Shown here: positions 1 to 8,427 of the stretch, in pieces
Layout: every line of letters starts with the position of its first letter
How positions within the stretch are numbered: position 1 is the stretch's first letter
Source of the DNA: Bryobacterales bacterium
GTDB taxonomy: Bacteria; Acidobacteriota; Terriglobia; Bryobacterales; UBA6623
NCBI GenBank assembly: GCA_022824585.1
Contig: JAJDZN010000158.1
Span: 1-48,087, forward strand
Direction of reading: 5' to 3'
Length of the DNA: 48,087 nt
Translations under genes and position numbers: made by a program
Notes under the pieces: generated by a model
What the model saw: the letters and a program-made list of their open reading frames with translations, nothing else
Told to the model about the DNA's origin: nothing
Databases searched by the model: none

Positions 1-15
1 GGGGCCTGTTGGGCC

Positions 16-474
16 TCAGACGGGGAGAGAGCCCGGAATTCGCCGAAAAACTCGCATAGGCCGTCGAAGGACCACCAAGCAAGGCCACCGACCGACGTGG
101 TCGGCAAAGCGATTAAAACCACAGGCTGCTAGGGGTACTTCCTTGCGGTTGCGCTCCTGTCGCTGAAGATCTCTAATGCTGTTGGCGACGACTTTGGCGA
201 CCCAAGGGCAGGCCGTTGGTCCCCCCAAGCTGAGGTTGGTAGCCTGCAGGATCTTGATCCAGCTGGTTTGCAGCGCGTCCTTTGCAATCTCATCATCTCC
301 AGCGATGCGATTGGCCATCGGGGCGAATCGGCGCGTGCAGCATGCGATCCATTCGCCCTTGGCCCTGTCGCTTTCAAGTAGCGGACAGGCCTGCGCTGCG
401 CGCTTTAGTGAGGCAGTGGGAAGAACAACAAAGTCAGGTGGCTTCTTGGTGCTCACTCTGACATTAGACTTCAT
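16..474 (-). CDS. sigma-70 region 2-like protein, probably truncated or frameshifted
   Basis: The middle of this frame (residues about 40-110 from the ATG at 474) looks like sigma-70 region 2 of an ECF-type factor: an RRFAPMANRIAGDDEIAKDA stretch followed by LQTSWIKIL, the D-x-x-Q-x-x-W helix that contacts core polymerase. After KEVPL the frame turns into Arg/Trp/Pro-rich sequence without any region 4 helix-turn-helix and stops at 16. Another frame stays open to the window edge, so the 3' part may be frameshifted or continue outside. A TTG at 525 in the same frame would add 17 residues; the ATG at 474 is preferred. No neighbour explains its role. It could be a decayed gene or a small atypical regulator. 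Confidence 0.42.
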   Translation of the reverse strand: MKSNVRVSTKKPPDFVVLPTASLKRAAQACPLLESDRAKGEWIACCTRRFAPMANRIAGDDEIAKDALQTSWIKILQATNLSLGGPTACPWVAKVVANSIRDLQRQERNRKEVPLAACGFNRFADHVGRWPCLVVLRRPMRVFRRIPGSLPV

Positions 475-525
475 CCGACAATCGCTGGCTAACCCTAGGA
501 ATTGAAAGTAGTTCCGCCGAATCAA

Positions 526-830
526 ACTGTCATCCGACTGGATACAACTCGCTCGGGATCGACACCCAGCAGAGCTAGCGCTTCCGCCTGTAAGGCAGTA
601 GGCCGGACCAGAAACTGGAATTCGTTGTGGTCGTCGCCGGGATGTCCGGCTGCCGGCGGGCGCACGGCACTCTCGACGGTGGTCGAGGGCGCATCGAGCA
701 GCGCTGGACAGAGTCGCATGCCACGAATGCAGATCCCGTCTCCATCGCGCGCCGGAACTGCATGACTAGGATCGGCAAGCCGGAAGCGCTAGACACGCCC
801 GAGGTCATGTCCCGCGCTGTACCGTCGGAC
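526..830. other. gap without a convincing gene
   Basis: About 300 bases between the sigma-like fragment and the end of the transporter gene. Frames on both strands are open, as expected at this GC content, but the peptides are Arg/Ser/Pro-rich and show no domain. I see no tRNA fold or clear terminator. Confidence 0.5.
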
Positions 831-2171
831 TCACGTCGCGCTCATGCGCTTTTGGATTTCCTCCAGCGGCACGCCCTTGGTCTCGGGCATCACTTTCAGC
901 ACCCACAACAGCTGCAGCACCATCATGCTCGAGTAGAACGCGAAAGTGTGCCCGCCGGAGATGTCGGCGATGACGGGGAACGTCCACGAGATCGCCGCCG
1001 CGAAGACCCAGTGCGTGAAGCTGCCCAGCGCCTGCCCCTGTGCGCGCACGCGATTGGGGAAGATCTCGCTAAGGTAGACCCAGATCACCGAGCCCTGCCC
1101 GAATGCGTGCGACGCGATGAACACCATCAGGCTGACCAGCACCACAGTGCCGCCGATGTCGGTAAAGTCCGTGCCATAGCGGTAGAACGCTGCGGCGGTC
1201 GCCGCCAGGCTGACGATGTAGCCGATCGACCCGACAACCATGATCTTGCGGCGGCCGATCTTGTCGATCACCAGTAGCGCGATCAACGTGAAGACGAGGT
1301 TGGTGCAGCCCACGGCGACGGCTTGGGCCAGCGACGAATCTGTCCCCGCGCCGGCCATGCGGAAGATGTGGGGCGCGTAGTACATCAGTGCGTTGATGCC
1401 CGACAGCTGATTGAAGGTCGCGATGGCAACGGCCAGCTTGACGGGCCGGCTGTACTTGCGCTGCAGCAGGGGCTCCTTTTCCTTCTGCGCGGTCTCCGCG
1501 AGCGATTCCTCGATCTCGCTCAGCTCGCCCTGCACGTTCTCGGCACCGACCATGTCCAGCACCAGGGCGGCCGCGTCGCTATTTCCCTGGGCGACCAGCC
1601 AGCGCGGGCTGCGCGGCGTGCCGAACATCAGGACGAGAAAGATCACGGCGGGCAGCGCCTCGATCCCGAACATGACGCGCCACTCCATCGCTCCGTACTG
1701 CATCTGGGCCACGCCGTAGTTCGACAAGTAGGCCAGCAGGATCCCCAGCACGATGTTGAACTGCGTGATCGCCACCAGTCGGCCGCGGAAGCGCGGCGGC
1801 GAGATCTCGGCGATGTACATCGGTGCGACAACCGAAGAGGCCCCGACGCCGAGGCCGCCCAGCCAGCGGAAGACCAGAAACGAAATCCAGTCCCACGCGA
1901 GCGCGCTGCCGACCGCTGAGACGAGGTAAAGGACCGCGATCCACACCAACGTGCTGCGGCGCCCGATCCGGTCTGCCGGATGACCGGCAAAGAGGGCTCC
2001 CAAGATCGTGCCGATCAGGGCGCTCGCCACCGTGAATCCGAGCCCGAAGCCCTCGAGTCCGAACACTTCTCGAAGCTGTTCCGTCGTGCCGGAAATGACG
2101 GCCGTGTCGAAGCCGAAGAGCAAGCCGCCCAGGGCGGCAATGATTGAGCAGCGAAGCAGAGTCGCGTTCAT
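831..2171 (-). CDS. MFS sugar porter (sugar:H+ symporter family)
   Basis: A 446-residue protein with about twelve hydrophobic segments and the signatures of the sugar porter subfamily of the major facilitator superfamily (XylE/GalP/GLUT relatives). The first helix carries GGLLFGFDTAVISG, the loop 2-3 motif is DRIGRRS, the second half has the matching DKIGRRK loop, QLSGINALMYYAP lies in helix 7, and the end carries PETKGVPLEEIQ. Length is typical. It should import a sugar across the inner membrane with protons; the substrate cannot be read from sequence. It starts at an ATG at 2171 and is transcribed away from the secreted protease at 2361. A PfkB sugar kinase lies 3.5 kb away on the same strand, too far to be one operon. 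Confidence 0.93.
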   Translation of the reverse strand: MNATLLRCSIIAALGGLLFGFDTAVISGTTEQLREVFGLEGFGLGFTVASALIGTILGALFAGHPADRIGRRSTLVWIAVLYLVSAVGSALAWDWISFLVFRWLGGLGVGASSVVAPMYIAEISPPRFRGRLVAITQFNIVLGILLAYLSNYGVAQMQYGAMEWRVMFGIEALPAVIFLVLMFGTPRSPRWLVAQGNSDAAALVLDMVGAENVQGELSEIEESLAETAQKEKEPLLQRKYSRPVKLAVAIATFNQLSGINALMYYAPHIFRMAGAGTDSSLAQAVAVGCTNLVFTLIALLVIDKIGRRKIMVVGSIGYIVSLAATAAAFYRYGTDFTDIGGTVVLVSLMVFIASHAFGQGSVIWVYLSEIFPNRVRAQGQALGSFTHWVFAAAISWTFPVIADISGGHTFAFYSSMMVLQLLWVLKVMPETKGVPLEEIQKRMSAT

Positions 2172-2206
2172 GGTGTTTTACTAAACCCTAGGGGGGAAAC
2201 AGGTCG

Positions 2207-2220
2207 GCCGCGATCGCGGC
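2207..2220. promoter_or_regulatory. perfect 14-base palindrome between divergent genes
   Basis: The sequence gccgcgatcgcggc is its own reverse complement and lies in the roughly 190-base divergent gap between the MFS transporter and the protease. It could be an operator half-site pair, but GC-rich palindromes arise often by chance here, and no regulator gene is adjacent. Confidence 0.2.
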
Positions 2221-2360
2221 AGAGCGATCGTATAGCATCGCATAGTCGGCCGGCGCGAGGCACCCGGCGCCGGACCGAGCGTTTCAACCCAGCGTCCATG
2301 TCCAACTGCAGTCCGATTCGAGCCGGCACGACATTCGGCGCGCCAGGATTCCGCCGGCGC

Positions 2361-5300
2361 ATGCGACTCCGCCTGACCGTGGTGGCCGTGCTGGCGCTGG
2401 CGGGCGCAGCTGCTCCTGCGGCCCAAGCCCAGCAGCTGCCGGCCGCGGATGGGTCGACCGAGTACACGGTCCTGCTGGACGCGCCGTCGGTCGGCGAGCG
2501 GTTGCGGGAATCGAAGACCGCACGCTCGCAACAGCCGCAGCCGAGGGCCGCAACGGGCGTCAGCCTGATGCGCCGTGCCGTGGCGCGCCGCCAGGATCCC
2601 GTCAAGACAGCGATCGCAGCACTCGGAATCGAGGTGTTGGGATCGGTGAGCAACGTCCTCAACGCGGTGTTCGTGCGAGCGACGCCGGAGCAGACGAGGG
2701 AGATTGCAGGCCTGCCCGGCGTGCGCGACGTGGTGCCAGGGCGGCGGTACCAGCCAATGCTCAGGTCGGTGGCGAAGATCGTGCATGCGTCCACCGCATA
2801 CGTGCGTCCGGTGGGTCACCAACTGTTCGGCGAGGGCTTGAAGATCGCCATCATTGACTCGGGACTGGACTTCGACCACGAAGCCTTCAGCGATCCCAGC
2901 CTGCCCAGCCTTGACGGGTACCCGCTGGGAGATCCGGACTACCTGCACATGGCGAGCACCAAGGTGGTTGCCGTGCGCAGCTACGTCAAAACGTTGGTTT
3001 CGCGCGATCCCGCCAGCTCCACTCCCGACGATCCCTCGCCGAACGATCTGAGCGGCCACGGGACCGCCGTCGCGATGATCGCCGCGGGGCGGCGCGTCCC
3101 GACTCCGCTCGGAATGGCCATGGGCATTGCCCCCAAGGCGCGCCTGGGCGTGTACAAGGTCTTTGGCTCTCCGGGGCTGAACTATTACACCGCGGATCAT
3201 GTCGTGATCGCCGCGATCGACGACGCCGTGGCTGACGGGATGGACATTCTCAATCTGAGCCTGGGCAATCCAGAGTTCTACCCGTGGGACGCCACCGGTC
3301 GCGATTGCGGCAGGAGCTCGTCGAGCTCGTCCTGCAACCCGATTTCGATGGCGGCGCATAGCGCCGTGCATGACTTCGGACGGGTGGTGGTGGCTGCGGC
3401 TGGAAACTATGGCCTGCGCGGCTCGCACGCCGGGCCCGCCCTGAGCACGCTCCTGTCACCCGCCAACACCCCGTCGGTGATCACCGTCGGAGGAACCGGC
3501 AACTCCTCGTCGCGCCATGTCTCTGTCCGCGTCGGCGACCACGAGTTCGTCGCCGAATCCGGCACCGGGCCGGATGCCGCGGGCCCGCTGACCGCGCCTG
3601 CCGTGAGCACGTCCGAGCTGGACAACCCGCTGGGCTGCGATCCCTACGAAGCGCAGACGCTCGCGGGTCGAATCGCGGTCATCGAACGCGGCACCTGCTT
3701 CTTCCGCGACAAGGTAGAGCACGCCGACGCGGCGGGCGCGAGCGGCGTGCTGGTCACCAACCACGAGGGCGACGGCTTGCTCACCATGGGACTGCTCGAA
3801 CGCACCGATATCCCGGCGTTCTTGGTGGGCAGGAGTGCCGGCGAGGAGATTCGGGAGCTCTTGGCCGACCCCACGGCTTCGCTCACGCTCGACCCCGTTC
3901 CGGTGGATACCGAGAGTGACTGGGCGTTCGTAGCGCCGCAGAGCTCTCGGGGGCCGAACCTAGCCCTTCAGCCGAAGCCCGACCTGGTCGCGCCGGGGCA
4001 ATCCGTGTACACCGCCGCGCCGCGCTATAACGACGAGGGCGTGCTGTTCGCCTCGAGCGGCTTTCGAGAGGTGAGCGGCACCAGTTTCGCGGCTCCGGTC
4101 GTGTCGGGGGCTGCCGCGCTCGTTTGGCAGGCGTTTCCCGCGCTGACCGCGCGGCAGGTGGCTTCTGCGCTGATCAACACTGCCAGCCCCGTGCTGCAGG
4201 AGAACGGGGAGCGGGAGCGCCTGTCGGCTGCAGGCGCGGGCGTGCTGGATCTGTCCCAGGCGCTGCGCCCCAACGCCACGGCGGTACCTCCGTCGATCGC
4301 GTTCGGCTCCGTGCTGGATGCCTTGTTCCCGGTCAGGCGCCAGGTCGTGATTTCCAATCGGTGGCGGGGGCCGCAGGCCTTCGTGCTCAGGGTCGAGCCG
4401 CGCCAGCCGAGCGCGGACGCCCGCGTGACGGTCAACGGCCAAAGCGCCTACGTGGTCACGCTGGCAGAGGGGCAGACCGAAGGCATCGAGGTTCGTCTGG
4501 AGGGGACTCGTCCCCAGCCCGGAGCGCACGAGGGCATCCTGCGGCTGACCAGCCTGAGCGGGCTGGGCGAGCTCTCGATTCCCTACCTGTACCTTGTCGG
4601 CGACAACGAGCCGGCGAACGCGATTCGACTCCGTGGGCACCTTGCCACCGGCATCGCCGGCGAGGCGGCAAGGGAGTCGGTCTTGGCGCGCGTCCTGGAT
4701 CAGTACGGAGTGCCGGTCACCGGCAGGGAAGTTGAATTCGTTGGTTCCGATCCGTCGATGTCCGTGGCGAGCCGATCCCCGAGGTCTGGCCCGACCGGCC
4801 TGATCCACGCCAGCGTGCGATACAGCGGCGATCCGGGGACGCAGGTAGTCACCGCGCGAATCGGCAACCTGGAGATTCCATTCGAATACGAAGCCGTCGA
4901 GACAAGGCCTCAGATCGTCTCGATCGCCAACAGCGCGACCCTCCACGCGGAGACCGGAGTCGTTGCCGGCTCGATGGCAACGATCAGCGGCTCTGAATTC
5001 GCGGCTCACCCCTCTGGCGCATGGCCCTCCCCACAGGTCAGGCCGTTGCCGATCACGCGCAAGGGCGCCACGGTTTCGTTCGACGGCTTGCGGCGAGAGT
5101 TCAGCGTGGCCGGGCCGATCTATTCGATCACTCCCAGCACCGTGACGGTCCAAGTGCCGTGGGAGGCGGCGGGTGCCTCGCGCGCCTATCTCAAGGTCCG
5201 CAACGGGAACCCGTCGGACCACTTCGTTCTTCAGCTTGCCGAAGTCGCACCGGGCATCTTCCAATACGAGTCCGGCGGGCGTTCGTACGCGCTGGCCCTG

Positions 5301-5624
5301 CACCCGGACAGCTCAGCGGTGACGGCTGAATCTCCCGCTGCCCCAGGTGCTGCGGTGAGCATAGCGATGACTGGAAACGGCCCGGTAGTGATGCCGCCGA
5401 GGACAGGCTCCGCTGGCGGCTTCTCCAACGAGACCGTGACCATGCCGACCGTCTGGATCGGTGACCAGCAGGGGACCGTCGTCTACTCCGGCCTGGATCC
5501 CGACCTGGCCGGGCTGTACCTGGTGACCGTCCAAGTGCCCCTCACGGTAGGTGCGGGCGAGCACTTGCTGCGCGTGGAGTTCGACGGTGTCGCGAGCAAC
5601 GAGGCGTTGCTCCCGGTGAACTAA
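2361..5624 (+). CDS. secreted subtilisin-like serine protease with PA insert and C-terminal TIGR03437-like domain
   Basis: A 1087-residue S8 family protease. From the ATG at 2361 the N-terminus is a clear signal peptide (MRLRLTVVAVLALAG... ending near AQAQQ); the frame is open upstream to 2298 but that adds a non-signal extension. A propeptide-like region follows to about 110. Catalytic residues are Asp166 (IIDSGLD), His233 (SGHGT) and Ser575 (SGTSFAAP), with oxyanion Asn349 (AAAGN). A protease-associated domain is inserted between His and Ser at about 430-490. After about 640 come beta-sandwich-like segments, and from about 850 the sequence (IVSIANSATLH..., later VPWEAAG and VTVQVPL) resembles the TIGR03437 domain abundant in Solibacter-type Acidobacteria. 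It is presumably exported and may be surface-bound. It converges on the PfkB gene with a 7-base gap. Confidence 0.92.
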   Translation: MRLRLTVVAVLALAGAAAPAAQAQQLPAADGSTEYTVLLDAPSVGERLRESKTARSQQPQPRAATGVSLMRRAVARRQDPVKTAIAALGIEVLGSVSNVLNAVFVRATPEQTREIAGLPGVRDVVPGRRYQPMLRSVAKIVHASTAYVRPVGHQLFGEGLKIAIIDSGLDFDHEAFSDPSLPSLDGYPLGDPDYLHMASTKVVAVRSYVKTLVSRDPASSTPDDPSPNDLSGHGTAVAMIAAGRRVPTPLGMAMGIAPKARLGVYKVFGSPGLNYYTADHVVIAAIDDAVADGMDILNLSLGNPEFYPWDATGRDCGRSSSSSSCNPISMAAHSAVHDFGRVVVAAAGNYGLRGSHAGPALSTLLSPANTPSVITVGGTGNSSSRHVSVRVGDHEFVAESGTGPDAAGPLTAPAVSTSELDNPLGCDPYEAQTLAGRIAVIERGTCFFRDKVEHADAAGASGVLVTNHEGDGLLTMGLLERTDIPAFLVGRSAGEEIRELLADPTASLTLDPVPVDTESDWAFVAPQSSRGPNLALQPKPDLVAPGQSVYTAAPRYNDEGVLFASSGFREVSGTSFAAPVVSGAAALVWQAFPALTARQVASALINTASPVLQENGERERLSAAGAGVLDLSQALRPNATAVPPSIAFGSVLDALFPVRRQVVISNRWRGPQAFVLRVEPRQPSADARVTVNGQSAYVVTLAEGQTEGIEVRLEGTRPQPGAHEGILRLTSLSGLGELSIPYLYLVGDNEPANAIRLRGHLATGIAGEAARESVLARVLDQYGVPVTGREVEFVGSDPSMSVASRSPRSGPTGLIHASVRYSGDPGTQVVTARIGNLEIPFEYEAVETRPQIVSIANSATLHAETGVVAGSMATISGSEFAAHPSGAWPSPQVRPLPITRKGATVSFDGLRREFSVAGPIYSITPSTVTVQVPWEAAGASRAYLKVRNGNPSDHFVLQLAEVAPGIFQYESGGRSYALALHPDSSAVTAESPAAPGAAVSIAMTGNGPVVMPPRTGSAGGFSNETVTMPTVWIGDQQGTVVYSGLDPDLAGLYLVTVQVPLTVGAGEHLLRVEFDGVASNEALLPVN

Positions 5625-5631
5625 GCGGCCG

Positions 5632-6507
5632 CTAGGGCGAGCCGTCGTCCAGCAGCTCCGCCACCTCCGACAGGTAGGGCACCCGCCCGAGCTTGCACAG
5701 CAAGGCGCCGGCGATGCAGCCGAATCGCGTTGCGTGGCGTTCGCTCCGGCCTTGGGCCATCGCAAGCGCGAAGGCGCCATGGAACACGTCGCCCGCGCCC
5801 GTGCTATCGGTCACCGTCACCGGTACCGGCGGCATCCGCCCGCCGTCATAGGCCACGCCGCGCTCACCCAAGGTTACGGCGGCCCACGCCCCGAACCCCT
5901 TGATTCGCCGCAGCACCGCCTCCACGCCGCCGCATTTCAGCGCCAAGTCTTCATCAGCGATGACATGGGTGGCCAATTTGGCGATTTCCCAGATTTCGGG
6001 ACGGTCTTGGTCCAAGTCAAGGACGCACGGAATGCCGCGCTCGCGGGCGCGGGTCACCACGCGCATCCCGCCTTCGGGCCAGCGCCCGTCGATCAACACA
6101 GCGTCGGCCCGCTCGATCGCCGAGTCCGGAATCCAGTCTGCCCCCGCCGGCATGCCATCGCCGAGATAGGGGAACAAGTAGCGCTCGCCGCCGGGCTCGA
6201 TGAACACCTCGCAGGTTGGCGTCGTTCCGGGGAACTTGCGGTAGCCGGAAGTCTCGACTCCGGCCTCGGTGAGCAGCTGCTCAATGCGCTGGCCCGCGAG
6301 ATCGTCGCCCCTGCGGCTCCAGAACGAGGCCGTGCCCCCGAGCCGCACCACTGCCACGCCGCCGACCGACGCGGGCCCTCCCAAGGCGTCCCAACGCTTG
6401 CTGGCGTTCTCGCGGTGCTGCTTGGGCGGGAAGCGCTCGACACACAGGCGCGTGTCGAGGAAGCCCATGCCGACACACAAGACATGCGGGGGACTGTTTC
6501 TGGCCAT
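5632..6507 (-). CDS. PfkB-family carbohydrate kinase
   Basis: A 291-residue ribokinase-fold kinase that should phosphorylate a sugar or nucleoside with ATP in the cytoplasm. The N-terminal Rossmann-like start (HVLCVGMGFLDTRL), the glycine-rich GGPASVGGVAVVRLGG segment and the C-terminal signature DSTGAGDVFHGAFA, which holds the catalytic Asp and the anion hole, are all present. Length matches the family. The FLDTRLCVERFP start resembles a subgroup annotated as sugar kinases rather than classical ribokinase, but the substrate is not readable. It is the last gene of a minus-strand group (small RHH-like protein, membrane protein, this kinase) with a 110-base gap before it, so shared transcription is possible but not certain. 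Confidence 0.9.
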   Translation of the reverse strand: MARNSPPHVLCVGMGFLDTRLCVERFPPKQHRENASKRWDALGGPASVGGVAVVRLGGTASFWSRRGDDLAGQRIEQLLTEAGVETSGYRKFPGTTPTCEVFIEPGGERYLFPYLGDGMPAGADWIPDSAIERADAVLIDGRWPEGGMRVVTRARERGIPCVLDLDQDRPEIWEIAKLATHVIADEDLALKCGGVEAVLRRIKGFGAWAAVTLGERGVAYDGGRMPPVPVTVTDSTGAGDVFHGAFALAMAQGRSERHATRFGCIAGALLCKLGRVPYLSEVAELLDDGSP

Positions 6508-6617
6508 TGCGGGAAGCGGGGCTGGCCCGCGATTCGGAAGTGGCAGTGTACCGACCTGATCGGGGCCGGCTCAACCCCCCGCCGATGCGGGGCATTCGGG
6601 ACAAGCTGCCCGCGCCA

Positions 6618-7412
6618 CTAGAGCACGACCCCGAAGCGCCCCTTGAGCAGGTATGCCGCCAGGATCGAGATCACCAGGAACCAGACCACCCAGTGCGTCT
6701 CCAGGGCTCCGAATCCGATGCTGCGCGGGGGATAGCCGATGCTCAGCCGATCCACCGACTGCAGGGAGAAGCTGGCCTCTCCCGGAGAGAACAGGAACTT
6801 GTGCCACAGCTCTCCGCTGCGGCTGCTGGAGACGTAGTGCGTCCCGGAGCCGACCATGGCCGCCATCTCGACGGATCCGTGCGGAGTCTCGAGCGAGACT
6901 TGGCCGCTGCCCTCCTCCACGGCGCGCAAGCGCCAGTACACTTGGCGGGAAACAGCGGATCCGACAGCGACGCTGTCGACCTCGAGCGCGCCGCTGGCCG
7001 TCAGCGTCAGGTCTTGGCTGGGCAGCGTCGTGTTCACCGTGAACAGCGCCGATTCCCCGACTTGGAGGGGGCGGTGGCCGTAGACGGAGTCGAAGTGAGC
7101 GAAGAGGATCAGCATTGGCAGGCCCAGAACGAGCACCGGCCGCAGCATATGACCGAGATAGCGAGCGTTATTGAGCAGCAAGGTGCCTTGTGCCCGGAAC
7201 AGCAGCCGCGGCTCGTCTGAGTACAGGCGCATTTCGAGCAGGCAGGCTTGCATGCGCTTCTTAGCGCGTTCGATAGCCCGCTGGTTGGACGTCTTGCCCA
7301 CAACCCAGAGCATTCCGATGCCGAGCAAGACCGAGCAGAATGCGAGGCCGACGAGCGGATTGAACGCGCCGAAGATCTTCGCGAGAAACGAAACTGCGGC
7401 GCGTAGGAGCAC
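6618..7412 (-). CDS. unrecognised membrane protein with three TM segments and a beta-rich domain
   Basis: A 264-residue protein with TM segments at about residues 15-38, 88-106 and 236-258. Between the first two is a basic helix (about 42-75, NQRAIERAKKRMQACLLEM...) followed by an LLLNNARYLGHML segment; between the last two is a soluble region rich in Ser, Val and Thr that looks like beta strands. The first half (TM, positively charged helical hairpin, TM) recalls the topology of YidC/Oxa1/EMC3-type insertases, but I see no signature that proves it. It lies 47 bases downstream of a small ribbon-helix-helix-like gene on the same strand. I do not recognise the family; function is unknown. Confidence 0.7.
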   Translation of the reverse strand: MLLRAAVSFLAKIFGAFNPLVGLAFCSVLLGIGMLWVVGKTSNQRAIERAKKRMQACLLEMRLYSDEPRLLFRAQGTLLLNNARYLGHMLRPVLVLGLPMLILFAHFDSVYGHRPLQVGESALFTVNTTLPSQDLTLTASGALEVDSVAVGSAVSRQVYWRLRAVEEGSGQVSLETPHGSVEMAAMVGSGTHYVSSSRSGELWHKFLFSPGEASFSLQSVDRLSIGYPPRSIGFGALETHWVVWFLVISILAAYLLKGRFGVVL

Positions 7413-7459
7413 TTTGCGGGTCGCGTTGAGGACTGCGGCGAAGGGGCCCGGCCTCGGGC

Positions 7460-7657
7460 CTAGTCGATATAACCCAGGCCCTGCAGCTTGCTCATGATCT
7501 CCTCGTCCGAGGCACCCTCCTCGATCTGGGCAAGCTCTTTCTCGATCACGTGCACGACGAATTCCTCGGGGGAGGAGTAGCCTGCGGCGTCCGCGCAGCG
7601 CTTGACGCGCTCAAACAGGGACTTGTCCAGCTTGATGGATGAGGACGAACCGAACAT
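7460..7657 (-). CDS. small ribbon-helix-helix-like protein
   Basis: A 65-residue protein that starts at an ATG at 7657. The first 45 residues (SIKLDKSLFERVKRCADAAG then SPEEFVVHVIEKEL) have the strand-helix-helix pattern of MetJ/Arc-type DNA-binding proteins; the last 20 are acidic and end in KLQGLGYID. Small proteins of this kind act as repressors or antitoxins, but no toxin partner is next to it; the downstream neighbour is the membrane protein at 6618-7412. The pairing with that membrane gene is the only context clue. The fold call is moderate and the role is not known. Confidence 0.7.
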   Translation of the reverse strand: MFGSSSSIKLDKSLFERVKRCADAAGYSSPEEFVVHVIEKELAQIEEGASDEEIMSKLQGLGYID

Positions 7658-7773
7658 GGCAAGCTCTCATCATACGCTGGCTGGCGGGTCAGCCATGCCG
7701 CTCTCGGCCCGATCTTGCTTGCGAGAGGCTCCCGCTTCCGGGAGTTCGGCTACGCGGGGCAGCAGGCGCAATC

Positions 7774-8427
7774 TCAGAGCAGGCTCGCGAGGGCCGGCGC
7801 CGCCTCAGCCGCAAGCGCGGCAATCGCATCCGCGCCGAGGTCTGGCAGGACCGGGACTTCCGCGAGCACGCGGGCACCTCCGTAGCGCTCGATCGCGAGG
7901 CGGTTCTCCGCGTTGGGCTCGCCTACCATGACCACGCCGGCCACGTCGATCGACCGTCGCGCTAGTTCGGACACTGTCAGCGAAGTGTGATTGATGGTGC
8001 CCAGGCCCGACCTGGCGGCGATGACCGCCGGCAGGGCGAGCGCTCGCATCATGTCGGCCATCATGGCGCTCTCGTTCAGCGGCACGAGCAAGCCGCCGGC
8101 ACCTTCGACGATCCAGAACCGATCGTCCGGCAGGTCCTGCGCGGTGCGCAGGAGGTCAGCCATTTCGATGGTCTGCCCGGCCAGTCGAGCCGACAGGTGG
8201 GGCGACAGCGGGCGGGGCAGCCGCACGCCCGTGTCCGCGATTTCCTCGGCGTCGCAAGCAGCCAGCCGCCGCACTTCTGCCGTGTCGTCGTCCTCTTCGA
8301 TCCCTGTCTGGACCGGCTTCCAGTACCCGACCTTGGTGCTTCGCCGGAGCGCGGAGACCAGCAGCGCCGAAACTACGGTCTTGCCGACCCCGGTGTCCGT
8401 GCCCGTAACGAAGACTCCCCGCATCAC
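7774..8427 (-). CDS. bioD: dethiobiotin synthetase
   Basis: A 217-residue protein that closes the ureido ring: it converts 7,8-diaminopelargonate, CO2 and ATP to dethiobiotin. The P-loop GVFVTGTDTGVGKTVVSALL at the N-terminus is the BioD version of Walker A, followed by GYWKPVQTG, VEGAGGLLVPL and GLGTINHTSLT, all standard BioD elements. Length is normal. Its ATG overlaps the bioF stop by 4 bases, so the two are translationally coupled; it is the last biotin gene of the operon bioB-bioF-bioD. Confidence 0.95.
   Translation of the reverse strand: MMRGVFVTGTDTGVGKTVVSALLVSALRRSTKVGYWKPVQTGIEEDDDTAEVRRLAACDAEEIADTGVRLPRPLSPHLSARLAGQTIEMADLLRTAQDLPDDRFWIVEGAGGLLVPLNESAMMADMMRALALPAVIAARSGLGTINHTSLTVSELARRSIDVAGVVMVGEPNAENRLAIERYGGARVLAEVPVLPDLGADAIAALAAEAAPALASLL

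Noticed and set aside
2181..3428. 415-residue open frame antisense to the protease
   Set aside because: Composition is Arg/His/Gly-rich with no domain, and the plus strand encodes a complete protease here. Long antisense frames are common at this GC content; the same holds for 3960-5303, 12561-13499 and 627-1277.
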